Shown here: positions 6,239-14,128 of the stretch, one piece after another
Layout of the letters: each line of letters opens with the position of its first letter
Numbering within the stretch: the stretch's first letter is position 1
Assembly: GCA_964406795.1 (NCBI GenBank)
Contig: CAYOTA010000016.1
Span: 1-38,621 of the forward strand
From: JAGORM01 sp964406795
Lineage (GTDB): Bacteria > Patescibacteriota > Microgenomatia > Levybacterales > GWA1-39-11
DNA length: 38,621 nt
Direction: 5' to 3'
The notes under the pieces: model-generated
The model's input: only the letters and a program-made list of their open reading frames with translations
Told to the model about the DNA's origin: nothing
Database searches by the model: none
Made by a program: the position numbers and the translations under genes

Positions 6239-6829
6239 CTATCTACTGTAAAATTCAATAACTAATTGATAATCTACAGGATTTGGCACATCAACACTTT
6301 CTGGACGTCTTAAAAGCTTACCGATATTCTTACTCTTTTCAACAAATGGCAAGAGAATCTTTTCTTCAACTTCTCCTTCTGCTTTAACCATTTTAGGATC
6401 CATTTCTATGGTATCTCCATCAGCTACTTTATATGACGGAATATTTAGTTTCTTTCCATTAACTAATACATGTTTGTGAGATACGAATTGTCTTGCCTGT
6501 GCGCGTGAATTTGCAAATCCGAGTCTATACACTACGTTATCTAGACGTGTTTCAAGAAGTGACACAAGTACATCTTCTGTATTTGCCTTCTTTTTTTCAG
6601 CTAACTCAACATAATTTCTAAACTGCTTTTCAAGTAATCCGTAAATTTTCTTGAGTTTCTGTTTTTCACGAAGCTGAAGTCCATATTCTGAAACCTTGCG
6701 TCGTCCTTTTTTTCCATGAATTCCAGGAATAATGGTTAAGCGTCTTTCTAAAGATGGTGAAGCCTTTTCAAGGATATTAACCCCTTCAAGTCTTGCAAGT
6801 CTATGTTTTGGTCCGGTATATCTAGCCAT
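6239..6829 (-). CDS. rpsD: 30S ribosomal protein S4
   Basis: S4 is a primary 16S rRNA binding protein that initiates 30S body assembly. The 196-aa product has the N-terminal region (MARYTGPKHRLARLEG) followed by an S4 RNA-binding domain (about residues 88-150: RLDNVVYRLGFANSRAQARQFVSHKHVLVNGK). The zinc-binding cysteines found in some S4 proteins are absent (C-minus form). It sits between rpsK and rpoA, the standard alpha-operon order. An AAGGAA sequence lies upstream at a long spacing. Confidence 0.97.
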   Translation of the reverse strand: MARYTGPKHRLARLEGVNILEKASPSLERRLTIIPGIHGKKGRRKVSEYGLQLREKQKLKKIYGLLEKQFRNYVELAEKKKANTEDVLVSLLETRLDNVVYRLGFANSRAQARQFVSHKHVLVNGKKLNIPSYKVADGDTIEMDPKMVKAEGEVEEKILLPFVEKSKNIGKLLRRPESVDVPNPVDYQLVIEFYSR

Positions 6830-6874
6830 TTTTTTTAAAATTCCTTTCTTTTACTTTTATCAATATATTTTTTT

Positions 6875-7270
6875 CTAAACTCTCCTCTTTTTCTTTGGTC
6901 TGGTTCCATTGTGTGGAATAGGTGTTACGTCAGCAATCATAGAAATAGTAAGCCCAGAATTTCTTACAGCGCGCAGCGCTGCGTCTCTTCCTGATCCAGG
7001 ACCTTTGATAAATACCTCTACGTTTTGAAGTCCTGCTTCTTTTGCTTTTTTAAGCGCCTCATCGACTGCCTGAGTAGCTGCAAATGGTGTGGATTTTCGT
7101 GTTCCTTTGTATCCCATATTTCCTGAAGAACTCCAAGAAACGGCATCTCCACGTTCATTTGTAACGGTTACAAGTGTATTGTTAAATGTTGTACTCACAT
7201 ACAAACGTCCATTTCCGGTCATAACGATCTTACGTGTTTTTTTTGTTGATTTAGGTGCTACTTTTGCCAT
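6875..7270 (-). CDS. rpsK: 30S ribosomal protein S11
   Basis: S11 is a 30S platform protein lining the mRNA path near the E site. The 131-aa product shows GRLYVSTTFNNTLVTVTNERGDAVSWSSSG, GYKGTRKSTPFAATQA and the C-terminal DVTPIPHNGTRPKKKRRV, all diagnostic. It starts 6 nt after the rpsM stop. Confidence 0.97.
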   Translation of the reverse strand: MAKVAPKSTKKTRKIVMTGNGRLYVSTTFNNTLVTVTNERGDAVSWSSSGNMGYKGTRKSTPFAATQAVDEALKKAKEAGLQNVEVFIKGPGSGRDAALRAVRNSGLTISMIADVTPIPHNGTRPKKKRRV

Positions 7271-7276
7271 ATATTA

Positions 7277-7672
7277 TTATTTTTTAGGTGCTGCCATTTT
7301 CTCTGCTAACTCTTTCTTAATTGCTCCAATTGTGACACGCTTTCCTCTCTTAGTACGTGCGTTAGATCTGGTTCTTTGTCCCCTTGCAGGCAAATTTCTT
7401 GCATGTCTCAAACCTCTGTAAGAACTAATATTCTTAAGGCGTTTTATGTCTTCAAAAATTTCTCCCCGTAAGTCTCCTTCTATCTTAACTGTATCCAGTG
7501 CTTTTTGAATTTTTGTAATTTGTTCCTCAGTTAGTGTATTAACTCGAGTTTCAGGGGTAATCTGTGCTCTTTCCAGTATGGCAACCACATTTGATCTACC
7601 TACCCCATAAATATAAGTAAGTGCTATGTCAATTCTTTTTCCGTCTGGTATATTTACTCCTGCTACACGCAT
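7277..7672 (-). CDS. rpsM: 30S ribosomal protein S13
   Basis: S13 is a 30S head protein that contacts L5 and tRNA. The 131-aa product has MRVAGVNIPDGKRIDIALTYIYGVG, the SYRGLRHARNLPARGQRTRSNARTKRG motif and a basic C-terminus. It follows infA by 2 nt. In most bacteria rpmJ (L36) lies between infA and rpsM; here it is missing from this position and found elsewhere in the cluster. Confidence 0.97.
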   Translation of the reverse strand: MRVAGVNIPDGKRIDIALTYIYGVGRSNVVAILERAQITPETRVNTLTEEQITKIQKALDTVKIEGDLRGEIFEDIKRLKNISSYRGLRHARNLPARGQRTRSNARTKRGKRVTIGAIKKELAEKMAAPKK

Positions 7673-7674
7673 AA

Positions 7675-7896
7675 TTAATTTCTATGTCTTAATGTTATTC
7701 TTCCTTTAGTTTTGTCGTATGGAGTCATTTCAATTCTGACTCTGTCTCCTGGCAAAATTTTAATAAAATGAATTCTCATTTTGCCTGACAAATGGCATAA
7801 AACAACTCTTCCCCCTTCAATTTCTACTCTAAATAATGTATTGGGCAAGACTTCTTTTACAATTCCATCTATTTCTATACTTCCCTGATGCGCCAT
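7675..7896 (-). CDS. infA: Translation initiation factor IF-1
   Basis: IF-1 binds the 30S A site during initiation. The 73-aa OB-fold product has GIVKEVLPNTLFRVEIEGG, HLSGKMRIHFIKILPGDRVRIEMTPYD and the terminal GRITLRHRN, at the family length. It starts a segment infA-rpsM-rpsK-rpsD-rpoA with its own TATAAT box upstream, separated from map by 156 bp containing two stem-loops. Confidence 0.97.
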   Translation of the reverse strand: MAHQGSIEIDGIVKEVLPNTLFRVEIEGGRVVLCHLSGKMRIHFIKILPGDRVRIEMTPYDKTKGRITLRHRN

Positions 7897-7914
7897 AAAT
7901 GCAGAAAACTACTT

Positions 7915-8024
7915 ATTATATCTAAGTGTTTTCATTTCAAATTTATACCGAGAGTCTCTGGCTAAAAGCCAAGAGTTAGCGGTATGACAAATAAAATCTA
8001 CACTCGATTCGATCGAGCATAGAT
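7915..8024 (-). promoter_or_regulatory. infA promoter region with two stem-loops
   Basis: A perfect TATAAT (7915-7920) lies 18 nt before infA with no clear -35. Upstream are two hairpins. One, at 7945-7985, has ATACCG / CGGTAT ends and an inner GGCT / AGCC stem. The other, at 7996-8024, has ATCTA-CA-CTCGAT, a TCG loop and the symmetric return arm, with a CA/CA internal loop. Neither has a U-tract. They may end or process the map transcript or regulate the promoter. The rest of the map-infA spacer shows nothing else. Confidence 0.5.
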
Positions 8025-8052
8025 GTCTGTATATTCTATCAGATGGCAAGAT

Positions 8053-8841
8053 TCAAATCAAGGCTAAAGTTTCATCAGGAAATCTTGTCAAAAGGCGGGG
8101 ACCATTTTCTGTTATCACAAGTGTACGCTCAAACACACCGGACAAAGAACCGTCAGCTGATACAATTGTCCAGTCATCAGATCCTTCATATTCTACCTCA
8201 CGCTTTCCCATGTTATAAATTATTTCAATTGCAATTGCCATGCCAGGAACTAGCTCTGGTGTTTTTTCTATTTTTCCGCTTAAATACCCAGGGATTTGAG
8301 GATCTTCGTGAAGTTTACGCCCAACCCCATGCCCAACAAGCGGGCGAACTACCGTAAATCCATTTTCTTTTTCAATTATTTCCTGCATTGCCTTTGAAAT
8401 ATGCCCTACCCTATTTCCAGGCTTGGCTTGCATAATACCTGCGTACATTGCGCGCTTTCCTGCATCTAAAAATCTGAAAATTTCTTTGGCTTGTGTTTTC
8501 CCTACCACCACTGTTTCGGCCATGTCTGAGTGAAACCCATCCAAATACACACCAGCGTCAATCGTTATAATATCCCCGTTTTTTAGCACTCTGTCACCGG
8601 GAATCCCATGAACCACTACGTCATTTGTGGCGACACAAATTGCATGCTTATATCCATCCACCTTTTTAAAGCCAGGAAATCCACCTAATTCCGTTATTCT
8701 CCTATCTGCAAATGTATCAAGCTCTAACTCTGTTACTCCAGGCTTTACTTGCTTGAGCGTTTCTTCAAGCACAATACCAAGCATTGCTCCTGCCCTATTC
8801 ATTATTTCTATCTCTTGCGGTGTTTTAGTGTTGTATTTCAT
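8053..8841 (-). CDS. map: Type I methionine aminopeptidase
   Basis: This is a metalloprotease that removes the initiator methionine from nascent proteins. The 262-aa product has the pita-bread fold motifs: the HAICVATNDVVVHGIPG substrate-pocket histidine, metal ligands in DIITIDAGVYLDGFHSDMAETV (two Asp), GHGVGRKLHEDPQIPG (His), MAIAIEIIYNM (Glu) and a final Glu in GVFERTLVITENG. It lies in the usual neighbourhood downstream of secY and adk, though four kinases separate it from secY. It starts 2 nt after the preceding kinase gene. Confidence 0.96.
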   Translation of the reverse strand: MKYNTKTPQEIEIMNRAGAMLGIVLEETLKQVKPGVTELELDTFADRRITELGGFPGFKKVDGYKHAICVATNDVVVHGIPGDRVLKNGDIITIDAGVYLDGFHSDMAETVVVGKTQAKEIFRFLDAGKRAMYAGIMQAKPGNRVGHISKAMQEIIEKENGFTVVRPLVGHGVGRKLHEDPQIPGYLSGKIEKTPELVPGMAIAIEIIYNMGKREVEYEGSDDWTIVSADGSLSGVFERTLVITENGPRLLTRFPDETLALI

Positions 8842-8843
8842 TT

Positions 8844-9410
8844 TTATTTTCTTATTTCACTCATAATAGCATCATGAACGTGCTCTATGGAATCCTCTCC
8901 GTTAATTTCTGATAAAAAACCTATATTCCTATAATGATCCAGCACGTCTTTTCTATCGCGGTCTTGAATTTCACGCCTTTCGTGTACTATTTCATATGTA
9001 TCGTCCGCTCGCCCCCTTTTTTCTTTCGCTGTCTCAAATCGTTTTCTCATCTCATCTTCTGAAATGTTAAGCGCCACAACAGCTTTAATCTTAAATGGTT
9101 TGTCTCTAAGATATTCTTCTAAATACTTCACGTCTTCAGCACTTCCCGGAAAATTATCTAAAATAAAATCACCCTGAGCCTCTTCCATCTTTTGCTTCAT
9201 GAGAGGAAACTTTATTTCATTTGGAAGATGCTTTCCCTGCATACTATATTCCTGATACGCTTTTTCAAAGATTGCGTCTTTCTTGCGGGCATCTCTAATT
9301 AAATGCCCCATAGAAAACCTGGGAATTCCACCTAAAGACAACTCAAGCAATTCTCCTTGAGTGTCTTTCCCTGATAAAGGCGGCCCTATTAATACATATA
9401 TGTTTTTCAT
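8844..9410 (-). CDS. Divergent adenylate-kinase-like P-loop kinase
   Basis: The 188-aa product has the adenylate kinase layout: P-loop GPPLSGKDTQG near the N-terminus, an NMP-binding region, a CORE segment ILDNFPGSAEDV and a LID-like R-x-DD segment (RGRADDTYEIVHERREIQ). In true Adk the core segment reads D-G-F-P-R with an AMP-contacting arginine; here it is D-N-F-P-G, so that arginine is missing. The P-loop is also atypical. Substrate specificity is probably altered or activity reduced. It is the last of four consecutive nucleotide-kinase-like genes before map. It is not called adk because a canonical copy lies upstream. Confidence 0.8.
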   Translation of the reverse strand: MKNIYVLIGPPLSGKDTQGELLELSLGGIPRFSMGHLIRDARKKDAIFEKAYQEYSMQGKHLPNEIKFPLMKQKMEEAQGDFILDNFPGSAEDVKYLEEYLRDKPFKIKAVVALNISEDEMRKRFETAKEKRGRADDTYEIVHERREIQDRDRKDVLDHYRNIGFLSEINGEDSIEHVHDAIMSEIRK

Positions 9411-9412
9411 GA

Positions 9413-9976
9413 CTATTCTATAACCTCCTCAAATTTTTTAAATAACTCTTTTTCTGTCTTATTATTTTCAATAAATATATCTGAGATTGCTATACAAATT
9501 GCAACCTGAAGACCAGTATTCTTTTCACCCACACCCATGTCCCGAAGGTCCAGCTTCTCAAACAGATCTGAGGTTAATTTTTCTCGTCTTTTAAGCTTTA
9601 TGAGTCTTTTATAACGAATATTTCTATCAACTAATAAGGCAATTAATGAAACTTCACCAATTTTTCGTAACTCTTCAATCTCCTGTATGTTTCTTATGGC
9701 TTCAACTACAATTTTTTCTATGTTTTTTTCTTGAATATGCTCCACTGCTTTTTTCCCAAGCACGCCTGCTCCATGCATTTCGCGCCAAGAATTTCCTAAA
9801 TCCTGAAGCTTTTTTCGGGTAATATCTTTTTCTCCGGAATAAGTTAGTGCATCTTCAAGAAATTTAGAAAGGACTATTTTTGTATATCCTTTTGAGACCA
9901 GATAATCAGCTGCTGTTGATTTTCCACTTCCAAAAGTCCCCGTAATTCCTATAATTTTTATTTTTTTACCACTCAT
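9413..9976 (-). CDS. Dephospho-CoA kinase / dNMP-kinase-like ATPase
   Basis: The 187-aa protein starts with a clear P-loop (IIGITGTFGSGKSTAADYL) like dephospho-CoA kinases and archaeal-type CoaE-like ATPases. A charged helical region and a KRREK arginine/lysine stretch that could be a lid follow. The usual dephospho-CoA kinase motifs beyond the P-loop are weak, so the substrate is open: dephospho-CoA, a deoxynucleotide or another small phosphate acceptor. Its start overlaps the upstream kinase gene by 4 nt (ATGA), so translation is coupled. Confidence 0.75.
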   Translation of the reverse strand: MSGKKIKIIGITGTFGSGKSTAADYLVSKGYTKIVLSKFLEDALTYSGEKDITRKKLQDLGNSWREMHGAGVLGKKAVEHIQEKNIEKIVVEAIRNIQEIEELRKIGEVSLIALLVDRNIRYKRLIKLKRREKLTSDLFEKLDLRDMGVGEKNTGLQVAICIAISDIFIENNKTEKELFKKFEEVIE

Positions 9977-10884
9977 ATATTTTTTGCATACAACTGCTCT
10001 AATCGTGTACGAAATCTCATAAGCTCAGAAAATTCATCCCCAGTGAAAGATGTTTGTGCTAGTTCATCATCAATATTGCTCATGTATGCAAGTATAGCAC
10101 CTGGGCGCTCACTCTTCGGTAGGGTGGAAACATCACGCCACATATCATCTATATCAACCTCTGCCAAATTTAATATCTGTCTTATACCATTTGTCAAAGT
10201 TGCTTCATAATATGTACGTGTTCGAAATTTGCTAATCCCAAGCTTTTTAACAAGTTCGTTACTGATGTCCTCGAAAGATCTGTCTCCTGCAATTTCACCA
10301 TTACTTCCTCGCACAACAGTAGGAACTACAGTAAAGACTGCTGCATACCCTCTAACTGTGCTAATTTTTTCGGCCAAATCCTTATAGTGTTCATCAAGCC
10401 GTGAGTCAAGCAGTGCATCATCCGCGCGTGCTTCACGTCTTTCTTGCCTCTCGTATGCATGACCTCGCGTCACATTCAAAAACGCCACCTTAATAGGCAT
10501 TTCACGACCCGTTACAGCCTTAACTATCTCCGGAAAAGCCTTGAATTGACTCAATGCACGTGGCGCCCCTTCAATAATAAAACCATTGGAATAATCCTGA
10601 CCGCGGTTTACTCCCCACATAAATACTTCTTTAAATAATTCGTCATCTGCATATTTACCCTTGTTTGCCTCAGCGCGTCTTGCAAGATCTGAATCCTCTT
10701 TGTACAACTCTCTAAACACCTCTCCCATTTTAATAAGGGGTTTACCAGTTCTTTTGGCGAGTATTCTTCCTTGCTCGCTTTTTCCTGAAAGTTCAGGCCC
10801 TATAAGGGAAATTACCTGAGGGGGGATTAATGGGACTTCTCCGCTTTTATGGATGTCGGGCGGGACTACTTGTGGAACCTCCAT
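9973..10884 (-). CDS. Adenylate-kinase-like protein with an extra C-terminal domain
   Basis: The 303-aa product is about 110 residues longer than Adk. It has a P-loop variant GPELSGKSEQG, an IIEGAPRALSQF segment in the place of the DGFPRT motif (the arginine is kept) and a RREARADDALLDSRL lid-like segment. Residues from about 205 onward form a helical domain that I do not recognise, rich in Asp, Glu and Arg. A roughly 20-residue Pro-rich N-terminal leader precedes the P-loop. Translationally linked to both neighbours (2-nt gap, 4-nt overlap). Probably a nucleotide kinase homologue with a new role; function unproven. Confidence 0.75.
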   Translation of the reverse strand: MEVPQVVPPDIHKSGEVPLIPPQVISLIGPELSGKSEQGRILAKRTGKPLIKMGEVFRELYKEDSDLARRAEANKGKYADDELFKEVFMWGVNRGQDYSNGFIIEGAPRALSQFKAFPEIVKAVTGREMPIKVAFLNVTRGHAYERQERREARADDALLDSRLDEHYKDLAEKISTVRGYAAVFTVVPTVVRGSNGEIAGDRSFEDISNELVKKLGISKFRTRTYYEATLTNGIRQILNLAEVDIDDMWRDVSTLPKSERPGAILAYMSNIDDELAQTSFTGDEFSELMRFRTRLEQLYAKNI

Positions 10885-10886
10885 AA

Positions 10887-11441
10887 TTATTTTTCGTGTA
10901 TGCTTGAGAGAATTTGTGATGAAATTGCGTCTATTTCCTGCTCTCCATTTATTTCCAAAAGTTTTCCTTTTTGCCTATAAAACTCTATAACAGGCTCTGT
11001 TTTATTATGAAATTCATCAATTCTTTTCATAAGAGCTTTAAGTGTATTGTCTTCCCGCACACCCTCTTCATCGCGCCCTGCCAGTCTCCAAAGAGCTTCT
11101 TTATCGGAAACCTTTAAATATACTACGTTATCAACTCCATTTGGAAATGCCTCTGCCTGTGGAACTGTACGTGGAAATCCGTCAAGTATATAACCCTTTT
11201 CGTACTCAGGATTTCTTAAATATTCCACAACAATTTCAAGAGTCTTGTCATCCGGAATAAGATACCCTGCATTCATGGTTTCTTTTATATATCTGCCTAA
11301 AGGAATTTTTTCTTTTGCCATCTCGCGGAAAATGTGGCCGGATGACAAATAAGGAATACTTAATTTCTCGGATAATATGTTACCTTGAGTGGATTTACCA
11401 CTTCCCTGAATTCCAATAAGTATTAATTTCATATGATTCAT
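10887..11441 (-). CDS. adk: Adenylate kinase
   Basis: It interconverts AMP and ATP with two ADP in the cytosol. The 184-aa product is the canonical copy of the local family: P-loop IGIQGSGKSTQGNIL, GYILDGFPRTVPQAEAF with the AMP-binding arginine, and lid RDEEGVREDNTLKALMKRIDEF. It is the short-lid form without the zinc-binding insertion. Two in-frame ATGs occur (MNHMKL); the second (11432) matches the usual MKLILIG start. It follows secY, the conserved secY-adk order, across a 75-bp spacer with a palindromic repeat. Confidence 0.94.
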   Translation of the reverse strand: MNHMKLILIGIQGSGKSTQGNILSEKLSIPYLSSGHIFREMAKEKIPLGRYIKETMNAGYLIPDDKTLEIVVEYLRNPEYEKGYILDGFPRTVPQAEAFPNGVDNVVYLKVSDKEALWRLAGRDEEGVREDNTLKALMKRIDEFHNKTEPVIEFYRQKGKLLEINGEQEIDAISSQILSSIHEK

Positions 11442-11443
11442 TT

Positions 11444-11508
11444 GTCATTCTGAACATCCGTGAAGAATCCCTTGGGATCCTTCACCTGCTCCACGGTCTT
11501 ACGATGAC
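11444..11508. repeat. Dispersed palindromic repeat between secY and adk
   Basis: Nested inverted segments occur: GTCAT / ATGAC at the ends, CCGTG / CACGG inside, and GTGAAG-x-ATCC / GGAT-CCTTCAC at the tip. The sequence resembles the common bacterial dispersed palindrome built on TCATTCTGA and GAAGAATC. It lies inside the operon and has no U-tract. Confidence 0.6.
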
Positions 11509-11516
11509 GTTATTTG

Positions 11517-12803
11517 TTATTTTAAAAACTTCTCGTAATTCCTTTGCACCATTTGCGTATCTAATATTTTAACAGTTTCTATAACCACTGATACGACTAT
11601 CAAAATACTTGTTCCACCAATAAGCAAGTTTTGGTTTTGTACCACGATAAGTACTATGGAAGGTAAAATAGCGATAAAACCCAGGAATAGAGCACCTGCA
11701 AGCGTAATTCTTACTACAATATAATTCAAGAATGAAGCAGTAGGCTTTCCTGGTCTAACTCCCGGAATAAAACCGCCATACTTCTGGATATCTTCAGCAA
11801 TTTTTGTTGGATTAAACACAACTGCTGTGTAAAAATATGTAAATCCTACAACTAATACAAAATAGAGAACGTTATACAATAGGCCTGTTGGACTAAAGTT
11901 TGTTGCAATATTTGCACCTAAAGAGGCCAGAGACTCATTCCTGCTTGTTATAAAGAAGTTGGCTAAAATGGAAGGAAGTAAAACCAATGATACGGCAAAG
12001 ATAATTGGAATAACACCGGCCTGATTCAATTTTAACGGAAGATGAGTTGACTGACCACCAAACATTTTGCTTCCCCGAACGCGCTTTGCATAAAAAATGG
12101 GAACTTTTCTAATAGCCTCGTTTACCGTTACGACACCTGCAGTTACTGCAAGAGCCATTGCGACAACGATACCAATATTTACTACTTGTTCGCTGGTAAA
12201 TGTAGTTATTGTTTGAGCGAATAACGTGGGAAATTGACCTACAATTCCTGCAAAAATAAGAAGTGAAATACCATTCCCAAGTTTTTGCTCGGTAATGAGT
12301 TCTCCAATCCACATTGCAATCATAGTGCCTGCCGTTAACATTAATACGAAGGATGCAATACCCATAGGATCAAGCGTTGTAATAATGTTTTGGCTTCTTA
12401 ATAGAGCGTACATACCAACCCCCTGAACAAGCGCTAAGGGAATCGTTAAATAGCGCGTATACTGATTAATTTTTTGCTTTCCATACTCACCTTCTTTAGC
12501 CAGTGCTTCAAGTTTTGGGAAAACAACCGTGAGTAACTGCATCACAATGGATGCGTAAATGTAGGGACCAAGTCCAAGCGCCAAAACGGAAAAATTAGCA
12601 AGAGTTCCACCTGACGTAAGATTTAAAATTCCAAGAAGTTGATTCTGGGCAAAGAGAGCTTTTAGCTGTGCGACGTCAACTCCAGAAACTGGAATGTGCG
12701 CAAAGATTCTAAATACAAAAAATAAGAAGAGAATAATTACTATCTTACGTCTTATATCTTTGTCTTTGACACAATTTTTAAGAGTTGTTAAAAATTGGTT
12801 CAT
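11517..12803 (-). CDS. secY: Protein translocase subunit SecY
   Basis: SecY is the channel-forming subunit of the SecYEG translocon in the plasma membrane. The 428-aa product shows ten hydrophobic segments, the plug and TM2 region (GTLANFSVLALGLGPYIYASIVMQLL), the cytosolic loop GKQKINQYTRYLT and the C-terminal loop containing FNPTKIAEDIQKYGGFIPGVRPGKPT. The start overlaps the rplO stop as ATGA. It would export the signal-peptide proteins encoded elsewhere in the window. Confidence 0.97.
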   Translation of the reverse strand: MNQFLTTLKNCVKDKDIRRKIVIILFLFFVFRIFAHIPVSGVDVAQLKALFAQNQLLGILNLTSGGTLANFSVLALGLGPYIYASIVMQLLTVVFPKLEALAKEGEYGKQKINQYTRYLTIPLALVQGVGMYALLRSQNIITTLDPMGIASFVLMLTAGTMIAMWIGELITEQKLGNGISLLIFAGIVGQFPTLFAQTITTFTSEQVVNIGIVVAMALAVTAGVVTVNEAIRKVPIFYAKRVRGSKMFGGQSTHLPLKLNQAGVIPIIFAVSLVLLPSILANFFITSRNESLASLGANIATNFSPTGLLYNVLYFVLVVGFTYFYTAVVFNPTKIAEDIQKYGGFIPGVRPGKPTASFLNYIVVRITLAGALFLGFIAILPSIVLIVVQNQNLLIGGTSILIVVSVVIETVKILDTQMVQRNYEKFLK

Positions 12804-13240
12804 ACAGTAACACTACCGCCAGCTTTTTCTATTTTTTCAATTGCACTTTTTGAGCAGGGAAGCGATACCGTTACTGCCTGAGTTAACTGCCCATTTCCCA
12901 AAACTTTTATTCCAAATCTACGTGCTTGGGATGAATCAGCAAGTTTATTTTTTATAGCAATTTCAATATCAATAACAGATTTAGCTGGAATAGTGTTTAA
13001 TTTTTCAACATTTATAATAACTGGGTTTTTCGCAACCATTTTATTTCTTCCTTTTCCTTTCAGAAATGGCATTCTTTTAATAAGGGGAAGCGCTCCACCT
13101 TCAAAAGATAGTTTTATATCGCGTCGGGCTTTTTGACCTTTTGTACCTCTTCCGGATGTTTTAACACGTCCTGATCCATGACCGCGTCCTACACGTCTCA
13201 AACTTTTTGTTGTTGTTTTTGGTAATTTATGTAATTCCAT
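12800..13240 (-). CDS. rplO: 50S ribosomal protein L15
   Basis: L15 is a late-assembly 50S protein. The 146-aa product has MELHKLPKTTTKSLRRVGRGHGSGRVKTSGRGTKGQKAR and FEGGALPLIKRMPFLKGKG, both typical, followed by the C-terminal alpha/beta domain. It directly follows rpsE by one base. L30 (rpmD), normally between S5 and L15, is absent, as reported for Candidate Phyla Radiation genomes. Confidence 0.96.
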   Translation of the reverse strand: MELHKLPKTTTKSLRRVGRGHGSGRVKTSGRGTKGQKARRDIKLSFEGGALPLIKRMPFLKGKGRNKMVAKNPVIINVEKLNTIPAKSVIDIEIAIKNKLADSSQARRFGIKVLGNGQLTQAVTVSLPCSKSAIEKIEKAGGSVTV

Positions 13241-13241
13241 A

Positions 13242-13709
13242 TTATTTTATCTTAGCGTCTTCGGAAATTTCAGATAATTTCGTAAGTGCTTCAAATGTTG
13301 CCTGTGCATTTCCGGACTTGTTAGATGATCCAAGAATTTTAGATGAAATGTTTCTAATACCTGCAGCTTCAACAACACTTCTAATAGCTCCTCCTGCAAT
13401 AATTCCTGTTCCTTTTGGAGCTGGTTTCAAAAGAATTTGCGCTGCTCCTTTTTTAATAGTAATTCTGTGTGGAATTGTGTCATTAACAATAGGCACTGCA
13501 ATCATACGTCTTTTAGCATACAGCACAGCTTTTGCAATTGCGGCGGCAACGTCACCAGACTTTCCAAGTCCAAGTCCTACTTTTCCTTGTCTGTCTCCAA
13601 CTACAACAAGCGCTGCAAATCTTACTTTATTTCCACCTTTTGTTTTTTTGGAAACACGACTTACCTTAATTACTTTTTCGTCCATTTTTTCTATATTATT
13701 GCGATCCAT
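13242..13709 (-). CDS. rpsE: 30S ribosomal protein S5
   Basis: S5 is a 30S body protein involved in decoding fidelity and mRNA unwinding. The 155-aa product has an N-terminal double-stranded-RNA-binding-like domain (KKTKGGNKVRFAALVVVGD, GKVGLGLGKSGDVAAAIAKA) and a C-terminal domain (PAPKGTGIIAGGAIRSVVEAAGI, SNKSGNAQATFEAL). Length is slightly short for the family. It lies between rplR and rplO with no rpmD following. Confidence 0.97.
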   Translation of the reverse strand: MDRNNIEKMDEKVIKVSRVSKKTKGGNKVRFAALVVVGDRQGKVGLGLGKSGDVAAAIAKAVLYAKRRMIAVPIVNDTIPHRITIKKGAAQILLKPAPKGTGIIAGGAIRSVVEAAGIRNISSKILGSSNKSGNAQATFEALTKLSEISEDAKIK

Positions 13710-13725
13710 ATTTTTATAAGTTTTT

Positions 13726-14088
13726 TTAGAACTCTAATCCTCCTTTTCGTACTCCATTAGCAAATGCTTTAACACGTCCATGATATCTGTATCCGCCCTT
13801 ATCAAACATAACTTTTTTAATCTTTTTATCTTGTGCCTTTTGAGCGAGTAATACTCCCAAATTTTCAGCTTTAGCAACGCGTGTTCCTGCTGCGTCTTTC
13901 AATTCCTTCTCATGTACTGATACAAGTGTTACCCCTTTCGTGTCATCTATGACTTGAGCATAAAACTTAGTATTAGATCTAAACACTGACAAACGTGGCC
14001 ATGCTTTAGCTGCCAATAACTTTCGTCTTGTTCTTAACTTTCGTCTTCCTGCTCGTTCTTGTTTAATTTTTTCTTCTCTTGTTTGCAT
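13726..14088 (-). CDS. rplR: 50S ribosomal protein L18
   Basis: L18 carries 5S rRNA into the central protuberance. I chose the ATG giving MQTREEKIKQERAG (120 aa) because an AGGAG Shine-Dalgarno lies 5 nt upstream. A longer frame would add 11 residues encoded over this ribosome binding site. The core has RPRLSVFRSNTKFY-type residues (WPRLSVFRSNTKFYAQVIDD), and the C-terminus has the conserved FDKGGYRYHGRVKAFANGVRKGGLEF. Confidence 0.95.
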   Translation of the reverse strand: MQTREEKIKQERAGRRKLRTRRKLLAAKAWPRLSVFRSNTKFYAQVIDDTKGVTLVSVHEKELKDAAGTRVAKAENLGVLLAQKAQDKKIKKVMFDKGGYRYHGRVKAFANGVRKGGLEF

Positions 14089-14128
14089 AGTTCTCCTTTT
14101 TTTTATTTTCAGCGAAAGCAAGCTTTGC

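Noticed and set aside
7673..7674. L36 gene between infA and rpsM
   Set aside because: Only 2 nt separate the two genes. The intact L36 gene was found at 16031-16144 instead.
13241..13241. L30 gene between rpsE and rplO
   Set aside because: One base separates the genes and no L30-like frame exists nearby.
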